Part shown: positions 58,401 to 64,000 of the stretch, one piece after another
How the letters are laid out: each line of letters opens with the position of its first letter
Numbering within the stretch: position 1 is the stretch's first letter
Program-made: the position numbers and the translations under genes
Source of the DNA: Lojkania enalia
Lineage: Eukaryota; Ascomycota; Dothideomycetes; Pleosporales
NCBI GenBank assembly: GCA_010094045.1
Contig: ML986625.1
Span: 248,910 to 312,909, forward strand
Direction of reading: 5' to 3'
Length of the DNA: 64,000 nt
The notes under the pieces: generated by a model
Told to the model about the DNA's origin: nothing
The model's input: the letters and a program-made list of their open reading frames with translations, nothing else
Database searches by the model: none

Positions 58401-60193
58401 CATCGATAGATGAACCCGCTTTCCATGTAAGAGCTCCATCTGCACAATCGATCCACAAGAGCAGCCTCGCAAAGTCTCGTGGGCTCCCGTCAATGAACTT
58501 TAGCAATATGGACTTGGCTAAAATGTTGAGTGAGGCCTTGGGTATACGTGTGCGATCGCGGTCTTTTGATACTGGGTTGATGGATATTCAAGTGCCTTCG
58601 CATACTAGTCCGCCACGGCCTTCTACTGCTGGGGAGTATCGTGAAAAGTATCGGAGCGTCTTCGCTGGCCTAGATGCACCCGATAAGGTGTGCAATGCTG
58701 TTCAAACAACCACAATCATGGATATTGTGTCTGCAAATCGCCCATGCACGCCTAGTGACCTCCTTGCCGAGATTGATAAGCTCACTATTCCATCAGTTGG
58801 TGGCTTGACACAGCGATTATCGGAGTGGGTTCCTTCTTTGAGACAAGAGTTTAGATTTGAAGAGGATAGCGAGCCGGATCTGGACGATGAAATCATAGAG
58901 CATGCACTTGAGGAGCTCAGTGAGGTGGGTCCTACGTCAAAGCGGTCATCCGCTCGATTGAGGCCAATGCCAGGATCTCCTCACCTTGTTATAGTGGACG
59001 ATGATTTATACCAAGAGTTAACTGGTAAAGAGAAAGAGGGCGCGGGCGCTGGTGCTGGCGTTGATGGTGAGGTGACCCAAGAAATAGCCACAGAACCCGG
59101 GGCTACCAAGGCCGGGGACGTCAACAGAGTGCAGCTTGGGACACATGTGGTAGCCGAGCTGGAAACCCCCTCTTTCTCTGTGCTTCGGGCCCGTTCTCTG
59201 TCTGCTGGCCATCACGATCTTCGTCCTTCGCTAGAATCTCGGCTTTCTTCCAAGAGGTCACTGCGATCTCTCAGAAGTACGCCGACTCCCACGGACACAC
59301 GTCCTTGGAACAGTGACAAGAACTACCCATGGGCGACAATCCCTTCAATTGATATTTCTCTTCCGGGCCCTACAACTCTCAGGGGCTCTCCACGCCCAGG
59401 GCCATCTCCACTACGTGGTCGTGTATCTGAATCGCCCGACGCGAATACGCCTGCCCCCATAGGGTCACTTGCTTCACCCAAAACACCATTGTATAAGCCT
59501 ATAATGGACGGCAGCCCTGCCCACACGCGTCGCCAAAGCCGTCTAAGTTTCTTCACTTACAATAAACGCCTAGGCCTCCCTACAACGCCATGCTTCGACA
59601 CAAATGGCTTCCCCACCGGCCCAATACACGTCTCGGGCGGTGACCAAACACATGAGGCCGGTGAAAGGTATCCAACTTCAGCCCTTAAGCCGCCCGTGGA
59701 CACCAACTTCAGCAGAAGCCGCTGGTCTGACGATACCTCAGAGGACGAGAGCCATCTCGTCATGCCAAGGAAATCGAAGCTTAAGAACTCGCTGAAAGCT
59801 CGATTTGTAATGGCCAACCGTAGCCAAGTTGCCCTGGCAGAGGCTAATCCCACCGAGAACAATACGCTACCGACTCGAGATACACAAGACGACCCATTGG
59901 AAGACGGCAACGAATATGTAGGGGACTTGAGTTCCCGTCGAAGAACGTTTAGCAACGCAAAAGGAATGTCCAACAGCACGTTTCAAGGTCGACGACTGAT
60001 CGAGAAGCTCCGTAAATGGTGGCATAGAAGTAGTGAGATGTTGCGAAATATTTCCGGCCGGCGACCGCGCACAAAATCTCCAAAATCCAACTGGCCTCGG
60101 GATGTAGAAGAGACTGTCATTGTAGACTCTGACGGCCATCGAATTGTTCCACTTCGGGGCACTCGAGGAGTGGCCCTTTGGACGGGGGTCTAG
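55469..60193 (+). CDS. Very large Ser/Pro-rich disordered protein, 1574 residues, unknown function
   Basis: One uninterrupted exon of 1574 codons from the ATG at 55469. Nearly the whole chain is low-complexity Ser, Pro, Thr and Arg sequence typical of fungal cytoskeletal or polarity scaffolds. Recognisable blocks are PLYYDYSEQFERDQYVLPTP near 350, several proline clusters that could bind SH3 domains (PPPPSPSKL, APPPVPPRAS), a near-repeat SFKSCTDLGEQPCKDTDAKS followed by FKTCKD, and an acidic stretch (FEEDSEPDLDDE) near 1130. The C-terminus is basic and Trp-containing (IEKLRKWWHRSSEML), followed by VIVDSDGHRIVPLRG. There is no enzyme domain or membrane segment. A role in morphogenesis is a guess from composition only. 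Codon use and the lack of stops over 4.7 kb make the CDS itself certain. Confidence 0.85.
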   Translation: MPLTDRDANGSGRTSRASNLSVGSRGMQKGSGPGGRSDLLANVGVMSMLRTGTEIGDVEALTYDTSNMMPRGLPRRGGASSRPSSASSLSNASRRTSNHQAWPSASSGARRSLKSRESNIPQYVADTLSPTIVNFPGSSPLIPRSRASRDGNGRSFSMTHSSQPAFALSSNRSYSSLGAHDHLPRPRSPYRYPVKLRRPGYRSVSPALSDITGTQYRRSYGNPGQIRLKTPPEMAAHHNERVQLGGYSGRNALPTLPGASHVDARPVPPRPHTAVGQTRVVHRSAKGSTSSGSSNRRTDSDVPSAPSSDDPSPPTPQGGASMEVLVHTATRNILSDGMAADMKGSETIGPLYYDYSEQFERDQYVLPTPEAVPTGIVRHIKTQLEERVTAEQVPKKIDDSVVQEIAELPGSEVVSVAELPASPVPQRITRDLVRAALRPASMTGDISVSVSSTEGKEASASATKLAQGTDVGLAKEQISKELISAQENDGNRQSVLSHPSPSIVDSSTVEVALRYSSPIASGTEDGMSDLLDGYQHTETKQGLDTARNDIAHDVAEKTSSHTPQSSDQQSFKSCTDLGEQPCKDTDAKSFKTCKDTVTPERSASLPASRLPSMNAIATDVEVKRPISEIPPPPSPSKLIRKQLPVPPGKSSFSKSQSLACVHRTRSRQGSTVTSISSSIENSTKKAPPPVPPRASSTSREAQHSQAAQNFLLRLTGARRFSKNRSSLKKKSAKREPAQSSGSSDHVPKFIELPQVSITKGPSLGKTSAARESSVRRKTRLEMQSDSPIPAVGNAGEKASTSSTPLNSRVSHIGPTTPIAKFEGGERGPLAQLPINCSGHSAHQHSFSTPVVPLLEPSSLYSVEDPTKASRVQSSPVALPQFTDNHRCESQSTTDLVWQGHKSVHLLPVKPLDPQSCRNSGQDDSTTDLRLSTYNKYSPHHLPDVKEESHEDSSLNTSASNLKNSSFRFPVSGLSPVRASIDEPAFHVRAPSAQSIHKSSLAKSRGLPSMNFSNMDLAKMLSEALGIRVRSRSFDTGLMDIQVPSHTSPPRPSTAGEYREKYRSVFAGLDAPDKVCNAVQTTTIMDIVSANRPCTPSDLLAEIDKLTIPSVGGLTQRLSEWVPSLRQEFRFEEDSEPDLDDEIIEHALEELSEVGPTSKRSSARLRPMPGSPHLVIVDDDLYQELTGKEKEGAGAGAGVDGEVTQEIATEPGATKAGDVNRVQLGTHVVAELETPSFSVLRARSLSAGHHDLRPSLESRLSSKRSLRSLRSTPTPTDTRPWNSDKNYPWATIPSIDISLPGPTTLRGSPRPGPSPLRGRVSESPDANTPAPIGSLASPKTPLYKPIMDGSPAHTRRQSRLSFFTYNKRLGLPTTPCFDTNGFPTGPIHVSGGDQTHEAGERYPTSALKPPVDTNFSRSRWSDDTSEDESHLVMPRKSKLKNSLKARFVMANRSQVALAEANPTENNTLPTRDTQDDPLEDGNEYVGDLSSRRRTFSNAKGMSNSTFQGRRLIEKLRKWWHRSSEMLRNISGRRPRTKSPKSNWPRDVEETVIVDSDGHRIVPLRGTRGVALWTGV

Positions 60194-61659
60194 CCGATAA
60201 AGCGCATATTATATGAAGACACGATCGAAATGGGCTTCTATTGTACAGGTGGAGCACACTTGTCGTGTTCCGAGCTATGAGGCTAAGACCGCTCAGCAAG
60301 TATAAAAGATATCGAGAGACCTTGAGGTTGAAGTGGGACGAGTAGTACGCAATACCGTATGCCTATTTCTGGAATCATTCGCCCGCTTTCCTCCCCATTG
60401 AGATGCTTCGCAAAAGAACCTGGCTGATTCCTTTATGATTCTTCAAACAGCGCACTTTCGCCTTTCCTTGGTGCAACGCTTTCGGTCCATTTTAACTAAG
60501 GTCGACATTAAGACAGTCTCGATAGTTTGTGAATTCAAGTTTCACAATATCAACACCCCGGCACCAAATCGTCTCGCGGTGATTTCCCTTTCACAATATG
60601 TGTTACGGTCTTTGGGATTTTGTTTTAACACTACATACCTTTGCAATTAGGACGGCTGTAGTTTCGTCCAATATCTGAATACTAGCGTCCAGTCTCATAC
60701 CCTAGCATCTACTTCAGTCATGGCCAAGATTATGGCGTTATCTGGTTTCCCATTTGCGAGACTTGGTATACGCCTTCTGTTCTGCAGCACGTTGTCTTAC
60801 CTGGCTACCGCCTCGTACCAGCTGGTCGGCTTTCCACCATTACGTCGATGGATTAGACTCGGGTATTCTATCTCTTGTGGATTGGGTCTGTCTGGTTTGC
60901 GTTATGAAAGAGCTTGCTGGTACTAGATAATGCTAATGGGTATGGATTCGATGGTTCTTTGAGGAATAGGGAGGATGAGTATTCGAGCACATGTACCACA
61001 TCATGATAGTGCTTGAACAGATGATTGAGTTTGCATTCTATAATTGTTTCTCAGGATTTAATTCGATGTTCGTGTGACGTGATGCACCGGTGTATGTAGA
61101 CATTATGTGCTGAATGTGCTTGATTCTTATCTTCTGATGCTTAGTGGAGTTCAACTACTCAATAGCGAGGAAGCATCCGGCGAAGGTGAATTTCTGTACA
61201 TCTGATCCAAACCAATCGCGATTCACAAGACTCTAGAATCCAATTTGATTCTCTTCCGGCCACCGAACACGAGACTATTACACAGATCGTGGGGTTTAGG
61301 CGCCGGGTATCTGAAACATGACAGGCGAAAACAAGCATTCTTCTCCTGGACCAAGTCACACGCCAGCTCACTCTGGATTCTCGTCTATTTTACCGCCTCT
61401 TTCACCGCCTCTAGTTGATACTATGATATATAGATAGTGCGAGTAGGAGGAATACGTCTGTGAGACCGACTTATTCTTTGCAACTAGGTAAGCTGCACAT
61501 GCCTAAGTACTACAACCACTCGCTAGCCTTGAAGAAAGCGAGCCAGGTGTATAACCTCTCTTTCTAAAGATGACCGCCAAGAGGATGACTCTCAAGGAAG
61601 GCTTTATCGCTAACTAGTCGTATCAATCGCTGACATTGCGTAACAAGCTTGGATAAGGT
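60194..61659. other. Gene-free interval
   Basis: About 1.5 kb holding the 3' UTR of the large Ser-rich gene. No credible frame, repeat or RNA gene was seen. Confidence 0.5.
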
Positions 61660-62280
61660 ATCACCAGAGTCATGGTGGATGGAGAAAACATAGGCAAGGA
61701 GCAAAGAGCGTTCGTTGTCCACAAATCCTTCATTGCGTCAAAGTCCAATTCTTCTGCAACGCGCTCAACACGGCACGGAATAGAGCACAGGATCAAATCA
61801 TTATGCCCCCCAACGCTCACCTAGAGGGTTTCGAACTATAAGTTCTGTGATAGGAATTTAGCGAGTCTACTGAGTACGATTTCCGACTATCGTACGGGAG
61901 CAAGTTATCCGGTTGCAGGTTGTATCAGATACCGTTATACGATATCAAATCACGCTAGATATCAGCTGATATACCCTTCCTTTTATACATAAATATGGCC
62001 TGCTAGCCATCCTCAATCAATCAGTTCAGCTCCTCATCTCCCTCCCTGAGACAAGATTCGCCTCTCACCACAAGTTCAATCCCTACACGTTGAACACATT
62101 GACAAGGACAAAGACAGTCAGTCATACGATCAGCATCGAGTGTGGGCACAGCTCTACTTCCTTGCCAAAAAGCTCGACGACAAGGAAACTCTATGCATCG
62201 GCGCGAAAGCCCCCGTCAAGCAATTTTACCTGTGCATATTTTTTCTCATGTTCCTTAAGTGCATCTTTCCACACTAATAT
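61660..62280 (+). pseudogene. BTB domain pseudogene split by a solo LTR
   Basis: Coding remnants of a small fungal BTB protein on the plus strand. The N-terminal part from about 61672 reads VMVDGENIGKEQRAFVVHKS, matching the start of a BTB fold (FVVHKSFI). A one-base frameshift near 61747 moves the frame to FFCNALNTARNRAQDQIIM, ending at a TAA at 61839. After the LTR the frame resumes at about 62074 with VQSLHVEHIDKDKDSQ and RVWAQLYFLAKKLDDKE, the equivalent of the LYILAEKLQD segment of the intact BTB gene at 44.3 kb. Removing the LTR and one copy of its duplication puts both sides in the same frame. It is not functional: frameshift, stop and insertion. Confidence 0.65.
61846..62072. mobile_element. 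Solo LTR (227 bp), copia-type, with 5-bp target duplication AGTTC
   Basis: Begins TGTGATAGG and ends CTCACCACA (TG...CA). AGTTC lies at 61841-61845 and at 62073-62077. Its 3' half closely matches the LTR at 63682-63885, including TATA-like CATAAATATGG and the pyrimidine-rich stretch before CTCACCACA. It sits inside the BTB pseudogene. Confidence 0.82.
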
Positions 62281-62880
62281 GTAGCGTTTGGGGAGCTGCA
62301 TGCCGTCCTCGGTCTTCTTAGGTGGTTGGCACACCACGCGCACAGATACCCTAGGAAAATTATCAAAGGCCAATACATTCGGAAGCTCACCCGATACCGA
62401 GTCGAATTTGATCATCGAAAGGGCTTCATTTAGGAATCCTCAAGACTCAAGACCCTTTGTCTCGATCGTTTAGGTCGGTCCTTGGTAGAGCGGGTATACG
62501 CTGCTGGGGCAGGGGGTTTGGCCGTCGGAAAAGGAAATAGAAATAGCAAAAAAGCAATTTAGAAATACAGGAATAGGAAGTACAAACGGATAATAGATAT
62601 ATTTCTATGTATTCACATGACAATAGAAACTCAAGGAATGCTTCCCCACGTGCGAATCGCCTCGACATGACCTTCTCTACTTTCGTTGATTGACCACACG
62701 GTGCCGATACCCCTCTTTCCTACCTCTCCACTCGCTAATCTCACACCTCTACAAAGGATGAATAGATACAACATCTCAGGACGGAATCATGTGCGTCTCG
62801 ACAACGACTGAATGTCTACCAAAGCCAAAAAGTGGGTCTAAAGGATCGGTAGCAACCCTCCGGGAGACTACAAGTCAAAC

Positions 62881-62886
62881 AAAAAA
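62881..62886 (-). terminator. Pol III terminator of tRNA-Gly (T6)
   Basis: A run of six A on the plus strand, T6 on the minus strand, directly follows the tRNA 3' end, as expected for RNA polymerase III termination. Confidence 0.75.
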
Positions 62887-62887
62887 T

Positions 62888-62968
62888 GCATCGGCCGAGA
62901 ATCGAACTCGGGGCTAACCGACTGTCAAAGAATGGCAACGGTTAATTTTACCACTAAACCACCGATGC
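62888..62968 (-). tRNA. tRNA-Gly(GCC) with an 11-nt intron
   Basis: Read on the minus strand, the 81 nt fold as a full cloverleaf. The acceptor stem is GCATCGG with CCGATGC. The D arm reads GTTTAGTGGTAAAA. The anticodon stem is AACCG with CGGTT, and the loop is TTGCCAT after removal of an 11-nt intron at 62922-62932, directly 3' of position 37. The T arm is CCGAG, TTCGATT, CTCGG. The anticodon GCC is at 62934-62936, reading glycine codons GGC and GGU. All stems pair, so the gene is likely functional. The CCA end is not encoded, as is normal in eukaryotes. Confidence 0.95.
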
Positions 62969-63681
62969 TGATATCCTTCTAGTACAACTTGTCATTCTAC
63001 CAAAATTTTAAGATTTTATGAGGCGTATTTAATATAGATCAGAAGGATGATGCTTGGGGCTCTGAGATGTTATGAGATTGGTGCTAAGGGACTTTTATTA
63101 GTTTGATAGGTGTGCCGTTTTTCTCACCGTTCTGGTTCTATTTGGCAGATTTTGCGTCGGAGGTGGAGGTTATGGGGAAGAAACGATAAGCTAGTGACAA
63201 ATGGGGGAAGGCTCGCGTATTGCACGGCTTCCTCACTCTTTCGAACTCGAAGGGTATGCAAAAAATTGCAGCAAAGACGTTGGTAGGAGGTCAACACTAA
63301 GCCGGGCATACGTTATCAGTGCATGCGTCTTATGCAAGATCACCCTAGGAATGTAAATTGATCCTCTCCATTCCGAGTAAAGTAGTCCTTTAGTAGTGGG
63401 AAACAAATCATTGCGTACCCATGCAGTATGTACTTTGCTCATTGTCAAACTATCTATTGGCAAAAAAGAAATCCACTGGCTGGTCTTCAGTCTAACTATC
63501 CGATTGATAAATCTAACAGCTATCACTCACCATGTCTATTCAAAGAAGCATTTCTAGAGAATCTTTCGCACCAGCCCTCTATCTCATAAGAGAGTTTGAT
63601 TGGTATAGTGCATCCAGAGAACATGTTGTGCTACAGTCTTGCGTCGTAGCCAGCAATCCCCACCCCACTCTCACGTGCTCC
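62969..63681. other. Interval between tRNA-Gly and the copia-type 5' LTR
   Basis: About 710 bp. It has no credible ORF; the 5' flanking region of the tRNA is at its left end. Confidence 0.5.
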
Positions 63682-63885
63682 TGTCATGGGGATTTTCGGC
63701 TAGTCTGCCGAGCTGTATCAGATATCGACGTACGATATCACGGTCGATATCACGCCGGATATCACGCTGGATATCAGCTGATATACCCCTTTTTCATGTA
63801 CATAAATATGGCCCGCTGGCCATCTTCAATCAACCAGTTCAGCTCCTCATCTCCCTCCCTGAGACAAGATTCGCCTCTCACCACA
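63682..63885 (+). mobile_element. 5' LTR of a Ty1/copia-type retrotransposon
   Basis: Begins TGTCATGGGG and ends CTCACCACA. The 3' part is nearly identical to the solo LTR at 61846-62072. The U3-like part carries five GATATC palindromes at 63721, 63734, 63746, 63758 and 63770, spaced 13, 12, 12 and 12 bases. A TATA-like element CATAAATATGG follows near 63800. The LTR is directly followed by a primer-binding site, so it is the left LTR of an element running off the window. Confidence 0.78.
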
Positions 63886-63898
63886 GTTATGAGCCCGG
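63886..63898 (+). other. Primer-binding site for half-tRNA(iMet)
   Basis: GTTATGAGCCCGG directly follows the LTR. It is the reverse complement of the anticodon-arm sequence CCGGGCTCATAAC found in initiator methionine tRNAs. Priming by a cleaved half of tRNA(iMet), rather than its 3' end, is a known trait of many Ty1/copia elements. The tRNA match is from general knowledge of the tRNA and was not checked against this genome. Confidence 0.7.
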
Positions 63899-64000
63899 TT
63901 ACCGCACCAAAATAGCTGCAACTCAATTTATATATTGCGATCGATATCGCTCCTTTTTTGTTTGGTGTCGCAATATCGCGATATCATCATCGTTATCGTT
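63899..64000 (+). mobile_element. Start of the internal region of the copia-type element (cut by window edge)
   Basis: About 100 bases between the primer site and the end of the window. No gag start is visible yet. GATATC-like and CGATATCG palindromes recur here (near 63941 and 63975). Confidence 0.5.

Noticed and set aside
62191..62415. 74-codon minus-strand frame
   Set aside because: It partly overlaps the BTB pseudogene on the other strand, which has the better family match; there is no second exon.
63721..63775. GATATC array as a possible CRISPR
   Set aside because: Units are 12 bases with no spacers of proper length, and the host is eukaryotic.
63532..63915. 127-codon plus-strand frame with YHGRYHAGYHAGYQ repeats
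   Set aside because: The repeats are a translation of the GATATC array inside the LTR; the frame crosses the LTR and primer site and is not a gene.

Overview
This window looks like a chromosome segment of a filamentous ascomycete (Pezizomycotina). The genes carry short GT-AG introns (mostly 44-83 bp, some with CTAAC/CTGAC-like branch sites). The protein set is fungal: MON1, DopA/DOP1, YVC1, TRM10, GRIM-19, uS11, OXR1 and a fungal D-serine dehydratase. LTR retrotransposon pieces and a fungal NLR-like N-terminal domain also occur. I cannot assign a class or species. All exon junctions were worked out by eye from frame continuity and splice signals.

Layout. 0-1.6 kb: 3' part of MON1, cut by the window edge. 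1.6-6.7 kb: AT-rich gene-free spacer with a strongly strand-biased TTTAGA word and odd homopolymers. 6.7-12.5 kb: DOP1 on the minus strand, divergent from a small two-TM protein with two PPxY motifs (12.8-13.4 kb). 13.4-27.5 kb: gene-poor, holding only a secreted His/Pro-rich protein and a three-finger C2H2 regulator. 27.5-38.0 kb: SDR, OXR1, TRM10 and GRIM-19 (head to head), a second TTTAGA-rich spacer, ribosomal protein uS11, and a Ser-rich protein. 39.2-43.7 kb: two inverted copies of a ~0.73 kb repeat enclose one gene for a protein with a fungal NLR-like N-terminus, a membrane segment and two Cys-rich zinc modules; one arm is split by a solo LTR with a 5-bp target duplication. 44.3-50.6 kb: BTB protein, TRP-type vacuolar channel YVC1, D-serine dehydratase. 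50.8-51.9 kb: a probable pseudogene with in-frame TAG codons. 52.8-60.2 kb: two large Ser-rich genes on the plus strand. 61.6-64 kb: a BTB pseudogene split by a second solo LTR, a tRNA-Gly(GCC) with an 11-nt intron, and at the right edge the 5' LTR and half-tRNA(iMet) primer site of a Ty1/copia-type element.

Functional themes. Several genes serve endomembrane and vacuole biology (MON1, DOP1, YVC1, possibly the PPxY protein as a Rsp5-type ligase adaptor). Others are housekeeping (uS11, TRM10, complex I GRIM-19, tRNA-Gly). The accessory part (38-44 kb and 61-64 kb) is shaped by retrotransposons. The least familiar items are the NLR-like/zinc membrane protein between inverted arms and the PPxY membrane protein.
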